Shown here: positions 8,971 to 17,400 of the stretch, piece after piece
How positions within the stretch are numbered: position 1 is the first letter of the stretch
How the letters are laid out: every line of letters starts with the position of its first letter
NCBI GenBank assembly: GCA_024229195.1
Contig: JAAESS010000334.1
Coordinates: forward strand, 1-40,634
Length of the DNA: 40,634 nucleotides
Direction: 5' to 3'
Source of the DNA: Flavobacteriales bacterium
GTDB taxonomy: Bacteria; Bacteroidota; Bacteroidia; Flavobacteriales; Flavobacteriaceae
The notes under the pieces: model-generated
What the model saw: only the letters and a program-made list of their open reading frames with translations
Database searches by the model: none
What the model was told of the DNA's origin: nothing
Made by a program: the position numbers and the translations under genes

Positions 8971-8994
8971 AAGTATTACTCAATTTTTTTAAAG

Positions 8995-9012
8995 TATGAT
9001 AATTGTCATTGT
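8995..9012. promoter_or_regulatory. Putative FNR/DNR-type operator upstream of norC
   Basis: The 18-nt TATGATAATTGTCATTGT contains the near-perfect palindrome ATGAT-AATT-GTCAT, whose core TGAY-N4-RTCA is that of FNR/DNR-superfamily sites (TTGAY-N4-RTCAA). It is centred at 9002.5, 77 bp before the norC start, and NO reductase operons are commonly controlled by such regulators. The identical 18-mer occurs inverted at 27372-27389. A TTTG that could belong to a -7 element ends at 9039, about 36 bp from the site centre, the spacing expected for an activator near -41. No protein of this family is encoded in the window. Confidence 0.5.
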
Positions 9013-9079
9013 TTTTCGCCTTCATATGTATGTTCTTTGGAAAAAGATAAAAAGGTCTTTTAATATTAAATAATCAACT

Positions 9080-9520
9080 ATGTTATCAAAAAAACAAGCC
9101 AGAGCATTCTTTTTGGGAGGCACCTTAGTAACGTTCCTAATATTTATAGGGCTTACAGTGTATTCTTTCAGCAAAGAACAAGATCAATCAAATTATGGGG
9201 AAATTACTGAACAAGTCGTGCGAGGAAAGCAGATTTGGGAGTCAAACAATTGTATGGGGTGTCATACAATTTTGGGAGAAGGAGCCTATTATGCACCAGA
9301 ATTAACTAAAGTTATTGACAGAAGGGGAGAAGGTTATATCAAAGCAGTTTTGATGTCTCCTGTACCTTGGGGACCAAATGGAAGAAAAATGGTCGCCTAC
9401 GGTATGTCTGAACAGGAAGCTCAAGATGTGATCGCATTCTTTGATTGGATCGATGATATTGACTTAAACGGGTTTGACACAGTAGTCTCACCTTTAGCAA
9501 AAGAAAAAACCAACAACTAA
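9080..9520 (+). CDS. norC: Nitric oxide reductase cytochrome c subunit
   Basis: Small subunit of the cytochrome c-dependent NO reductase (146 aa). One N-terminal membrane anchor (about residues 11-30) is followed by a periplasmic cytochrome c domain with the haem-binding CMGCH (Cys58, Cys61, His62) and the family-typical TILGEGAYYAPELT. Met104 or Met109 is the likely distal haem ligand. It passes electrons to NorB for the reaction 2 NO + 2 H+ + 2 e- to N2O + H2O at the cytoplasmic membrane. First gene of norCBQD, 11 bp before norB. Length and motifs are normal for NorC. Confidence 0.95.
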   Translation: MLSKKQARAFFLGGTLVTFLIFIGLTVYSFSKEQDQSNYGEITEQVVRGKQIWESNNCMGCHTILGEGAYYAPELTKVIDRRGEGYIKAVLMSPVPWGPNGRKMVAYGMSEQEAQDVIAFFDWIDDIDLNGFDTVVSPLAKEKTNN

Positions 9521-9531
9521 ATTAAACTATC

Positions 9532-10872
9532 ATGAAATACAAATCACAAAAAGTAGCTTATTGGTTTTTTGCCTTATCTATGTTACTTCTTATCTTACAA
9601 ATTACCTACGGATTTATTATGGGATTTGCCCGTATAGGATTCGACAACCTTCACGAATTTATTCCTTTTAATACAGCAAGAGCAGTTCATACTAATTTAT
9701 TAGTTGTTTGGTTGCTTTCAGGTTTTATGGGAGCTGCATATTATATTATTCCTGAAGAGGCACAGCGGGAACTGGTTAATGTTAAATTGGCTTATGTACA
9801 ATTGATTTCATTGGCAATTGTTGGTGTTACTGCCATAGTTGGTTACCATTTTAATTATTGGGAAGGTCGAAAATTTTTAGAAATTCCGAGACCCTTAGAT
9901 TATCTAGTGGTTGTTAATGTTTTACTTTTTCTGGGTCTGATATTGATCACCCTGTTTAAGGGAAAAAGACAAACTACTACTGCTCTTGTCCTGTCGATGG
10001 GGCTCTTATTTGCTGCCCTGTTATACTTACCGGGAATGTTGCCATTTGATAGCCAGGTGATGGATTCATTTTTCCGCTGGTGGGTGGTGCACTTATGGGT
10101 AGAAGGAGTCTGGGAACTGATTATGGGAGGTATTTTATCTTTCCTTTTGATCAAGCTGACAGGTGTAGATAGAGAAGTTATTGAAAAATGGCTTTATGTA
10201 ATTGTTGGTCTAACATTTTTATCAGGAGTGCTGGGAACCGGACATCATTATTACTATATAGGTGTCAATAAAATTTGGATCATCGTAGGAGGTATTTTTT
10301 CAGCCTTAGAACCATTGGCATTTTTAGCAATGGCCTTGTTCGCTGTCAATATGTACCGAAAAGGTGAGAAAAAACATCCTAATAAATTAGCTCTTTACTG
10401 GACTTTAGGCGCAGCAATAGTTTCTTTTGTTGGAGCCGGACTTCTAGGATTTGCACATACTTTACCACAGACAAACCTTTATACTCATGGCACTTTAGTA
10501 ACTGCCATGCACGGACATCTTGCATTCTGGGGAGCATATGGTATGATTGTTCTTGCGATAATAAGTTATAGCCTACCTAATATGACTGGTAGAAAATTAT
10601 ATGAAAGTTCAACTGGAAGGGCCGCTTTCTGGTTGGCAAATATAGGAATGATTGGTATGACTGTTGCTTTTGGAGTAGCAGGTGTGGCGCAAGTATATCT
10701 TGAAAGAAAATTCAAAATGGATTTTATGACTGTTCAAAATGAAATTAGTATTCACTTTGTTGTGCTAATCTTGTGTGCGACGCTATTCACAACCGGAATC
10801 GTCTTTTACTTGGTTGATTTCTATAAGCATGGAAGGCCTACAGATGAAGCCTTAGAGGAAGTAGACGTTTAA
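9532..10872 (+). CDS. norB: Nitric oxide reductase catalytic subunit
   Basis: Large subunit (446 aa) of cNOR, a haem-copper-oxidase superfamily membrane protein with about 12 helices. The metal ligands known from Pseudomonas aeruginosa NorB are present with a constant offset: His53 and His329 (low-spin haem b), His327 (haem b3), and His187, His238 and His239 (non-haem FeB). The FeB-site glutamate is Glu191. The length is that of the short quinol-independent form; there is no fused cytochrome or N-terminal extension as in qNor, which agrees with the norC gene just before it. It gives NO detoxification or the NO step of denitrification. No nitrite or nitrous oxide reductase gene lies in the window. 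Confidence 0.96.
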   Translation: MKYKSQKVAYWFFALSMLLLILQITYGFIMGFARIGFDNLHEFIPFNTARAVHTNLLVVWLLSGFMGAAYYIIPEEAQRELVNVKLAYVQLISLAIVGVTAIVGYHFNYWEGRKFLEIPRPLDYLVVVNVLLFLGLILITLFKGKRQTTTALVLSMGLLFAALLYLPGMLPFDSQVMDSFFRWWVVHLWVEGVWELIMGGILSFLLIKLTGVDREVIEKWLYVIVGLTFLSGVLGTGHHYYYIGVNKIWIIVGGIFSALEPLAFLAMALFAVNMYRKGEKKHPNKLALYWTLGAAIVSFVGAGLLGFAHTLPQTNLYTHGTLVTAMHGHLAFWGAYGMIVLAIISYSLPNMTGRKLYESSTGRAAFWLANIGMIGMTVAFGVAGVAQVYLERKFKMDFMTVQNEISIHFVVLILCATLFTTGIVFYLVDFYKHGRPTDEALEEVDV

Positions 10873-10901
10873 CCGCAGTTTTATGACCAAAATACGATGA
10901 A

Positions 10902-11729
10902 ATGCAAATCAAGATGAGCAAGGTTGAATCAAATGAAAATAGTAATGTTTTGCAAGAAAATAAGCCCTATTATAAGGCAACAGCAAAGGAGATTACTGTT
11001 TTTGAACATGCCTTTAAAAATCGATTGCCGGTTCTGTTAAAGGGACCTACCGGAACTGGTAAAACTCGATTTATTGAGTTTATGTCGCATGAATTAAATA
11101 AGCCGTTGATCACAATTTCATGCCATGAGGAAACTTCATCAACAGACTTGATTGGAAGATATATTATCAAAGGGGCCGAAACCATATGGATTGATGGTCC
11201 CTTAACAAGAGCAGCCAAGGAGGGAGCTATTATTTATCTTGATGAAATTGCTGAGGCCAGACCTGATGTGATTGTAGCAGTTCACTCACTGACTGATCAT
11301 AGAAAGGAACTATATATTGATAAATTGGGAGAAACAATAAAAGCACATGAAGACTTTATGCTTGTTGCTTCATTTAATCCAGGTTATCAAAGAGGATTTA
11401 AAGAGTTAAAACCTTCTACAAGACAGCGATTTGTCGGTATTTCTTTTGATTATCCAGATCCGAAGTTTGAGACTGAAATTTTGGTCAATGAAACAGAAAT
11501 TGATCATGGTTTGGCTAAAAAACTGGTGAATATAGCGGTAAAAATCAGAAACCTAACCGAATTAGGATTAACAGAAACTGTTTCAACCAGATTGTTGGTA
11601 GATGCAGCTAAACTGATCCATTCGGGATTGCCTAAGCGAATAGCAGTGCATGCAGCTGTTGTAGAACCCTTAACAGACGATATTGAGACTGTTAACGCTT
11701 TAAAAGATCTTTGTGATTTAATGATATAG
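10902..11729 (+). CDS. norQ: NorQ/CbbQ-type AAA+ ATPase for NO reductase activation
   Basis: MoxR-class AAA+ ATPase of 275 aa with Walker A GPTGTGKT (residues 48-55), Walker B IIYLDE (110-115), an arginine-finger region around STRQRF and a C-terminal CbbQ-type domain. Proteins of this family (NorQ/NirQ/CbbQ) work with a VWA partner (NorD/CbbO) to insert or activate the metal centre of their target enzyme, here most likely FeB of NorB. It starts 30 bp after norB; an alternative ATG at 10914 would shorten it by four residues. Same operon and orientation as norCB and norD. Confidence 0.93.
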   Translation: MQIKMSKVESNENSNVLQENKPYYKATAKEITVFEHAFKNRLPVLLKGPTGTGKTRFIEFMSHELNKPLITISCHEETSSTDLIGRYIIKGAETIWIDGPLTRAAKEGAIIYLDEIAEARPDVIVAVHSLTDHRKELYIDKLGETIKAHEDFMLVASFNPGYQRGFKELKPSTRQRFVGISFDYPDPKFETEILVNETEIDHGLAKKLVNIAVKIRNLTELGLTETVSTRLLVDAAKLIHSGLPKRIAVHAAVVEPLTDDIETVNALKDLCDLMI

Positions 11730-11764
11730 TGTATTGTTTCAATGCATAAAACTTTTTGATTTCA

Positions 11765-13534
11765 ATGTTTGAGCCGGATGAATATATCTTTACAAAATTT
11801 GCTCATTTTTTTAAGCGAAGAAGCAAGAAAAGGGAGGCTGATATTTTGCATGCTGCCAGATTGAATGAGATAAAACCACGACTATTATTATTTGCAAGAG
11901 CCATTACAGGAGAGCCGATTGAGCTATTTGAAGCAGAAAGCGAGGGAGGGTATAAAAACAATAACTTTTTTCTACCTCCTGTTTTTTCTTCCTTCCCGAC
12001 TCATCAAGAAAATATTTCCTTTTACCTGTTCCGAATCTTATATCTCTCGGTGCAAAAAGTATTGAATTTAAATTGGTCAGATTCAAAGGATCATTCTCTT
12101 TCAGAATCCAGGTTAGTAGCAGAAGAAAGTTCTGTAATGGTACTGAGGGAGTTATTTGATCAGTTCCCTGCTGCTCAAAGCTATTATGAAAAAATCCTAT
12201 CGTTTTATGAACATCAAACAAAGCCTGAAGAGGAGTCTGATTTGAGTATGATCTTCGGAAAATGGATGCAAAACAGTCAGGAAGAACCGTCTGATAATAC
12301 ATTAGAAAATTTTAATAACAAAGCAAAAAATGCGGATATAGATCAACCTAAAACAGTTCTTAAAGCCAAAGCTGTTGAGGAAATTATATCAGTACAACTC
12401 GATCAACAACAATTAGATGATGCCGTTTTACAGCATCAGTTTGAAAAAGTGGAGACTGCCGATGAATTTGGGGGAAATTTTAGAGATTTGGACGGGGATG
12501 ATGATCTGCAGGATCATGAGAATGCACTTGAAGAGTTGAATATGAAATATACAGTAAGAGTGGATGACTCAGTCCATTCTGTATATCAGGCCGATTTTAT
12601 AGAAAATACCACTATAGCCGAGAGTGCCGAAGCCAAAGACAATGATTATCACATTTTATATGATGAGTGGGATTATGCCAAACGGGCTTACAAGGAGGGT
12701 TTTTGTAAAGTTTATCCTAAAACGCTTGAGCAACCCAATATTGAATTCTATAAGAAAACTATTGTTGAGAATAATTCCACCTTAACAGGTCTTCGAAAAA
12801 TGCTTACTTCAGTGAACAATAAGTTTCAGCAGCAGAGGAGACAGTCAGAGGGGGATGAGTTTGATTTGGATGCCATCACAGATTTATTTGTTGATGTTAA
12901 TTCGAGGCATACTCCTTCAGATAAAATTTATTTGTCCAGACGAAAAAAGGAAAAAGATCTCTCCATTCTGTTGCTCCTCGATATCAGTTTATCCAGTGAC
13001 GCCTATGCGGCAGGAAACAGGGTAATAGATGTTGAAAAACAGGTTTCCATCCTTTTTGGTGAAATCTTAAATGAATTTAATATTGATTTTTCGATTGATG
13101 CTTTTTATTCGAAGACCAGGAATCATTCTTCTTATGTCAGTCTAAAAGGATTTGATGATCAATGGAACAAGGCAAAGTTTAAAATTGGTGGTATTCAACC
13201 TAGTGGTTATACGCGAATTGGTGCCGCACTCAGGCATTCAGGACACTTGTTAGACCAAAGAAAAACAAAAAATAAATGGGTCATTCTTATCTCAGACGGA
13301 AAACCCAATGATTATGACCGGTATGAGGGTAAATATGGAATTAATGATGTAAAACAAGCCATTAGAGAACTCAATGAAAGGCATATTAACTCTTATGCCT
13401 TGGCTATTGAAGCTCAGGCTAAATATTATTTACCTCAGATGTTTGGGAAAAACCACTACCAAATTCTAACTAAACCGGTTGAATTATTACATTCTCTTGT
13501 CAAACTTTATGAAAAGATAAAACACCAGGGCTAG
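11765..13534 (+). CDS. norD: NorD-type von Willebrand factor A protein
   Basis: Cytosolic VWA protein (589 aa) that pairs with NorQ in maturation of NO reductase. The C-terminal third is the VWA domain with a complete MIDAS motif LLDISLSSD (first Asp near residue 406), a later Thr in SGYTRIG, and ISDGKPND. The N-terminal half is variable and acidic around residues 150-290, as usual for NorD/CbbO. The frame extends back to a TTG at 11756, but ATG 11765 is preferred. It is the last gene of norCBQD. No clear terminator is visible in the 230 bp that follow; norE and norF are absent here. Confidence 0.9.
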   Translation: MFEPDEYIFTKFAHFFKRRSKKREADILHAARLNEIKPRLLLFARAITGEPIELFEAESEGGYKNNNFFLPPVFSSFPTHQENISFYLFRILYLSVQKVLNLNWSDSKDHSLSESRLVAEESSVMVLRELFDQFPAAQSYYEKILSFYEHQTKPEEESDLSMIFGKWMQNSQEEPSDNTLENFNNKAKNADIDQPKTVLKAKAVEEIISVQLDQQQLDDAVLQHQFEKVETADEFGGNFRDLDGDDDLQDHENALEELNMKYTVRVDDSVHSVYQADFIENTTIAESAEAKDNDYHILYDEWDYAKRAYKEGFCKVYPKTLEQPNIEFYKKTIVENNSTLTGLRKMLTSVNNKFQQQRRQSEGDEFDLDAITDLFVDVNSRHTPSDKIYLSRRKKEKDLSILLLLDISLSSDAYAAGNRVIDVEKQVSILFGEILNEFNIDFSIDAFYSKTRNHSSYVSLKGFDDQWNKAKFKIGGIQPSGYTRIGAALRHSGHLLDQRKTKNKWVILISDGKPNDYDRYEGKYGINDVKQAIRELNERHINSYALAIEAQAKYYLPQMFGKNHYQILTKPVELLHSLVKLYEKIKHQG

Positions 13535-13771
13535 CTTATTTTAATACCCTATTACTTCAAAAAAATATCTAATATAATGTTTAAATTATCTGTTAATTAG
13601 ATTTTTATATTCGCAATAAATTGTCTCAATCAGATTGAATATGGCTGGTCGAATATTGATTTTCAGAAATTCATTATCGAGCGAAAAATATTTTTTTTAA
13701 ATTATTTAAAAATGAATATTACAAGTATATTTGTCGTCCAATTTTGAGTCTTCAAATAAGAAGATTTAATT
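13535..13771. other. Gene-free AT-rich spacer between norD and tRNA-Pro
   Basis: No open frame of interest and no convincing terminator for norD is seen. The last 50 bases carry the probable tRNA promoter. Together with the tRNA and what follows, this forms the 515-bp stretch without protein genes from 13535 to 14049. Confidence 0.6.
13726..13733 (+). promoter_or_regulatory. Bacteroidota-type -7 element for tRNA-Pro
   Basis: TATATTTG matches the TAnnTTTG consensus exactly and lies 38 bp before the mature tRNA, leaving a leader of about 30 nt. No good TTG/TTTG -33 element is seen upstream. Confidence 0.5.
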
Positions 13772-13846
13772 CGGGGTGTAGCGTAGCCCGGTTAGCGCGC
13801 CACGCTGGGGGCGTGGAGGTCGGAGGTTCAAATCCTCTCACCCCGA
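13772..13846 (+). tRNA. tRNA-Pro (anticodon GGG)
   Basis: Complete cloverleaf: the acceptor stem CGGGGTG pairs with CACCCCG, with discriminator A at 13846. The D arm is GCCCGGTTAGCGC. The anticodon stem CCACG/CGTGG encloses the loop CTGGGGG with anticodon GGG at 34-36, and the T arm holds GGTTCAAATCC. No CCA is encoded, as is common in Bacteroidota. It is a single tRNA, not part of a cluster, and is followed directly by a terminator hairpin. Confidence 0.96.
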
Positions 13847-13847
13847 C

Positions 13848-13972
13848 AAAGTAAAATCCTTTCAAATATCAGTTTGAAGGGATTTTTTGTTTTCTTCCAT
13901 TGAAAGCTTGCTTTCAATGAGAGAAAACAAAAAAGACCAAAATACGGTAGCATTTTTAAAGGATTTTACTTT
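13848..13972. repeat. Nested long inverted repeat downstream of tRNA-Pro
   Basis: Two nearly concentric inverted repeats. The outer arms are AAAGTAAAATCCTTT (13848-13862) and its exact complement at 13958-13972. The inner arms are 25 bp each, 13883-13907 and 13910-13934, with a 2-nt loop, a G-T wobble and one mismatch; they begin TTTTTTGTTTTCT and meet at ATTGAAAGC/GCTTTCAAT. The left outer arm overlaps the stem of the tRNA terminator, so the two folds exclude each other. Confidence 0.85.
13855..13888 (+). terminator. Intrinsic terminator of tRNA-Pro
   Basis: A 12-bp stem, AATCCTTTCAAA (13855-13866) with TTTGAAGGGATT (13873-13884) including one T-G pair, closes a 6-nt loop and runs into TTTTTT. 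It lies 8 bases after the mature tRNA end. Confidence 0.8.
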
Positions 13973-13990
13973 AGCATCGTTTCCAATGAA

Positions 13991-14017
13991 GGATCACCGA
14001 CTGAAAGGAGGTAATCC
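13991..14017. repeat. Hairpin GGATCACC...GGTAATCC near the ndh 3' end
   Basis: An 8-bp stem with one C-A mismatch encloses a loop containing AAAGGA. The text resembles the end of 16S rRNA (GGATCACC) facing its anti-Shine-Dalgarno complement. It lies downstream of the minus-strand ndh stop and may end that transcript, although no T tract follows. Confidence 0.35.
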
Positions 14018-14049
14018 GAATATCAAATAATAAATATCGAAGGTTTAAC

Positions 14050-15309
14050 TCACTTCCTTTTATGAGGTCTTAAGATCAACCCTAATGGTTTATCATAAGT
14101 CAGGTAATTTGCAATCCAGTCAAAAATAGCAACAAATTTATTTCTAAATCCAACTAACGACATAATGTGTACAAACATCCAAAGGAACCAGGCAAAAGTG
14201 CCTTGCGTTTTCCATTTTGGAAGGTCAACAACTGCTTTTTTTCGACCAATTGTAGCCATTACCCCTCTATTTTTGTATTCAAATGGGCTAATTGGTTTTT
14301 TCTCGATCAATCGCATGAGGTTTTTCGACAGTAGTTTTCCTTGCTGCTTGGCTACCGGAGCCAGCATAGGTAATCCTCTGGGATTTTCTTCTGTGACATG
14401 AGAAGCTACATCCCCAATAGCAAAAATTGATTCTGTATATTTTACCCGATTAAAAGCATCGACTAGTACCCTTCCGCCCCGATCAAGTGCTTTTTTCGGT
14501 AATCCTTTGATCGAAGCACCTTTAACACCTGCCGCCCATATAAGTGTATCTGTTGGGAAGGAACTTCCATCAGAAAGGCTCAATTTATCACCGTCATAAT
14601 TGGTGACTCGAGAGTTTAAAAAGACATTGATGCCTAAATTTTTAAGATATTCCAAAGTCTTATCAGAAGCCTCTTCAGACATGGTTTTTAATAATTTTGG
14701 TGCCGATTGATAAAGATTGATGCTTAATTTTGAAATATCCAGATCAGGAAAGTCTTTAGGAATTACGAATTGTTTCATTTCGGCTAAAGCTCCTGCTAAT
14801 TCAATCCCGGCAGGGCCACCCCCAACGATGGCAATATTTAAAATTTCTTCCAAAGATTCATCAGATTGTTTTGTAAGTGATTTTTCTAAGTTCTGAAAAA
14901 TAAAACTTCGCATATTCAGCGCATCCGGAATTGATTTTAAGGGAAATAATATATTCTTAATCGAGTCAAAGTCATAAAAATTACTCTGACTGCCCGTTGC
15001 AATAATTAAATAATCATATTCAAAACTCCCAACCGAGGTTTTTATTTTTTTTGCATCAGTATTGACAGATTTCACCTTTGTCATTCTAAACCTGATGTTG
15101 TCTCGATTCCTGAATATTCTTCTCACAGGATAGGCAATACTATAAGGTTCAAGTCCCCCTGTTGCAATTTGATACATCAGAGGTTGAAAATTATGGTAGT
15201 TATTTTGATCAATAAGGAGTACTTCTATCTTATTGCTTCTGAGAGATTTTGCAAGTGTTATCCCACCAAAACCAGCTCCAATAATTATGATTTTATGTTT
15301 TTTAGCCAT
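14050..15309 (-). CDS. ndh: Type II NADH:quinone dehydrogenase (NDH-2)
   Basis: Flavoprotein of 419 aa with two dinucleotide-binding folds: IIIGAGFGGITLAK near residue 8 for FAD and IAVVGGGPAGIELAGALAE-type text near 160 for NADH. NFQPLMYQIATGG, TLIWAAGVKG and IFAIGDVA complete the NDH-2 pattern. The C-terminal hydrophobic stretch AWFLWMFVHIMSLVGF is the membrane-binding part. It transfers electrons from NADH to menaquinone without pumping protons. It is monocistronic between the tRNA-Pro locus and the type III PKS cluster, transcribed away from the latter. A 10-bp inverted repeat (15350-15359 with 15468-15477) lies in its upstream region. Confidence 0.93.
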   Translation of the reverse strand: MAKKHKIIIIGAGFGGITLAKSLRSNKIEVLLIDQNNYHNFQPLMYQIATGGLEPYSIAYPVRRIFRNRDNIRFRMTKVKSVNTDAKKIKTSVGSFEYDYLIIATGSQSNFYDFDSIKNILFPLKSIPDALNMRSFIFQNLEKSLTKQSDESLEEILNIAIVGGGPAGIELAGALAEMKQFVIPKDFPDLDISKLSINLYQSAPKLLKTMSEEASDKTLEYLKNLGINVFLNSRVTNYDGDKLSLSDGSSFPTDTLIWAAGVKGASIKGLPKKALDRGGRVLVDAFNRVKYTESIFAIGDVASHVTEENPRGLPMLAPVAKQQGKLLSKNLMRLIEKKPISPFEYKNRGVMATIGRKKAVVDLPKWKTQGTFAWFLWMFVHIMSLVGFRNKFVAIFDWIANYLTYDKPLGLILRPHKRK

Positions 15310-15571
15310 GGATCAAGAAGTTTGAAATCGAACTCATTTTTGAGATGAACAAGATACTTAAATTGAATTGAAAAATAAACTAAAAACAAGAAGCCCGGAA
15401 CTAAGGTTTGATAAACATTTACTTCTAATTTGATCAATGACTTCAAATATTAGTGACAAATTTGATGAAGTATCTTGAGATAACATTGGGAAATATAATT
15501 TGAATCCTCATCATTTTTCAGATATTGTCAAAATAGCCGTATCTTTTAACTTTAAAAATTGAGTGAAAAGA

Positions 15572-16696
15572 ATGTCCTTAAAACAAGTAATTGTTGTTGG
15601 TGGAGGTCTGGCCGGACTTACGAGTGCCCTTCATTTGTCTCGTTTTGGAATTCAGGTTATTTTGATCGAGAAACAAAGTTACCCAAGACATAAAGTTTGT
15701 GGAGAATACATTTCAAATGAGGTCTTACCATATCTTCAGTCACTTGGTTTTGATCCCTTTGAACATGGAGCCAAAAGAATTGATCGTTTTGAATTAAGTT
15801 CAGTACGAGGGAGTTCACTCAAAGCTAAATTACCACTTGGCGGCTTCAGTCTGAGTCGTTATTCACTTGACAATGCTCTTTTGAAAAAGGCAATTGAAAG
15901 CGGTGTGACTTTGATAAAAGATACGGTCCTGGATATCCAATTTAGAAAAGATCAATTTTTATTGAAACTAAAAGACAGGGGAGATTTAAAAGGAACTTTT
16001 GTAATAGGATCCTTCGGAAAGAGATCTAATTTAGATCAAAAACTTCACAGAAAATTTTTGAAGTCCAAGGCACCTTATTTAGCGGTTAAGGCACATTACA
16101 CTTGTGATTATCCGGATGATATGGTAGGTCTGCATCATTTCTATGGCGGATATTGTGGCGTATCAAAAATTGAAAATGATCAGGTTAACCTTTGCTATAT
16201 TGCCCAATATAACGAGTTTAAGAAGTATAAGAATATCATTGATTTTCAGAATCAGGTGGTTCAAAAGAACATAACGCTTGGCTCTATTTTTGAAAGGTCT
16301 ACGATTACTTTTGATAAACCGCTTAGTATCAGTCAAATTTCTTTTGCCCCAAAACCAATTGTTGAGAATCATATCCTCATGTGTGGTGATAGTGCCGGAA
16401 TGATCCATCCCTTATGTGGCAATGGTATGAGTATGGCCATTCAAGGAGCAAAAATGGCTTCAGAGTTATTAATACAATATTTTGAGCATGGTTTGTCAAG
16501 AAGTGATGTTGAGAACATATATGAGAAACAATGGAACAGAGCCTTTAAGCTAAGGTTGGAAACGGGTCGTTTATTAGCGCGATTATTTACCATGAAATCT
16601 TTGGCTTTGCATATAATGAATAGTTTAAAAAATTTTCCGGGACTGGTGAGAAGGATCATTAGTATGACCCACGGTAAATTAATTGAAAGCATATGA
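15572..16696 (+). CDS. FAD-dependent oxidoreductase of the type III PKS cluster
   Basis: Flavoprotein (374 aa) of the UbiH / geranylgeranyl-reductase / flavin monooxygenase superfamily. It has VVGGGLAGLTSALHL at the N-terminus, YPRHKVCGEYIS near 45, and the second FAD motif CGDSAGMIHPLCGNGMS near 275. Such enzymes hydroxylate aromatic rings or reduce prenyl or other double bonds. Next to a methyltransferase and a type III PKS it resembles SrsC of the Streptomyces srsABC cluster, which oxidises alkylresorcinols to quinones; this role is an inference. The frame opens at a GTG (15563) but ATG 15572 is preferred. Its stop overlaps the methyltransferase start as ATGA, so translation is coupled. 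Confidence 0.85.
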   Translation: MSLKQVIVVGGGLAGLTSALHLSRFGIQVILIEKQSYPRHKVCGEYISNEVLPYLQSLGFDPFEHGAKRIDRFELSSVRGSSLKAKLPLGGFSLSRYSLDNALLKKAIESGVTLIKDTVLDIQFRKDQFLLKLKDRGDLKGTFVIGSFGKRSNLDQKLHRKFLKSKAPYLAVKAHYTCDYPDDMVGLHHFYGGYCGVSKIENDQVNLCYIAQYNEFKKYKNIIDFQNQVVQKNITLGSIFERSTITFDKPLSISQISFAPKPIVENHILMCGDSAGMIHPLCGNGMSMAIQGAKMASELLIQYFEHGLSRSDVENIYEKQWNRAFKLRLETGRLLARLFTMKSLALHIMNSLKNFPGLVRRIISMTHGKLIESI

Positions 16697-17400
16697 TAGA
16701 TACAACAAGCCGGACAGATGAAAGAGAGATCATGGACGATTTCACTCTCGAGGGTAAAGCTCTGCGGACAAATCTAGATATTCTGGCCAGTATCAATAAA
16801 TGGCTTGGAGGAAATCAAGTGAGCCTGAACGGAATTCAGAAACTGATCAAAAAGTTGCCCCGAGACCAGAAACTGGTTATCGTCGATCTTGGATGTGGTA
16901 ATGGAGATATGCTGCGAAGAGTTTCGAAACTTGGCGACAGAATTGGATATCAATTCAAATTAATGGGTATTGATGCAAATAAAGACAGTATTCAATATGC
17001 AACACTTTTATCTTTAGGTTATAAAAACATCACCTTTCATCAGATGAATATTTTTTCTGAGGAGTTTAAAGGCTTAACTTATGATATTGCACTTTCTACA
17101 CTTTTCCTACATCATTTAAACAATGAAGAAATAATCGATAAACTTAGTCTTCTTAATAAACAAGCAAGAGTAGGAATCGTTGTAAATGATCTCCACCGTA
17201 ATAAAGTAGCTTATTTCCTTTTTAACATCATTAGCTTTTTTATCAATAATAAAATTATTAGAAATGATGGTCTTGTTTCCATTCGCAGAGGATTTAAAAA
17301 AGATGAATTGATAAATTTTGCAAACAAACTACAAATTAAAAGCGATATCAGATGGAAGTGGGCCTTTAGATATCAATGGATTATGAAAACAAATATATGA
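16693..17400 (+). CDS. SAM-dependent class I methyltransferase
   Basis: Protein of 235 aa with a Rossmann-like SAM-binding core: VIVDLGCGNGDMLRRV (motif I, near residue 55), GIDANKDSIQYA (acidic loop, near 94), then IALSTLFLHHL and a basic C-terminus. The family cannot be narrowed further from sequence. In context it should methylate the polyketide product or its ring hydroxyl, as SrsB does for alkylresorcinols (inference). It overlaps the flavoprotein gene by ATGA at its 5' end and the type III PKS start by ATGA at its 3' end, so the three products are probably made in fixed proportion. Confidence 0.85.
   Translation: MIDTTSRTDEREIMDDFTLEGKALRTNLDILASINKWLGGNQVSLNGIQKLIKKLPRDQKLVIVDLGCGNGDMLRRVSKLGDRIGYQFKLMGIDANKDSIQYATLLSLGYKNITFHQMNIFSEEFKGLTYDIALSTLFLHHLNNEEIIDKLSLLNKQARVGIVVNDLHRNKVAYFLFNIISFFINNKIIRNDGLVSIRRGFKKDELINFANKLQIKSDIRWKWAFRYQWIMKTNI

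Noticed and set aside
13772-13972. Integrated element at the tRNA-Pro 3' end
   Set aside because: No integrase gene and no direct repeat of the tRNA 3' end in the window; only the inverted repeat remains, so no mobile element is called.
13991-14017. Possible rRNA fragment, because GGATCACC and AAAGGAGGT resemble the 16S tail
   Set aside because: Only about ten bases match and no other rRNA sequence is present; kept only as a hairpin.
15350-15477. 10-bp inverted repeat CAAGATACTT/AAGTATCTTG between ndh and the PKS cluster
   Set aside because: Arms are 108 bp apart and AT-rich; too weak to call an operator or a mobile-element end.
17376-17396. Upstream ATG for the type III PKS
   Set aside because: Lies inside the methyltransferase gene and adds seven residues not expected in the family; ATG 17397 gives a normal coupled start.
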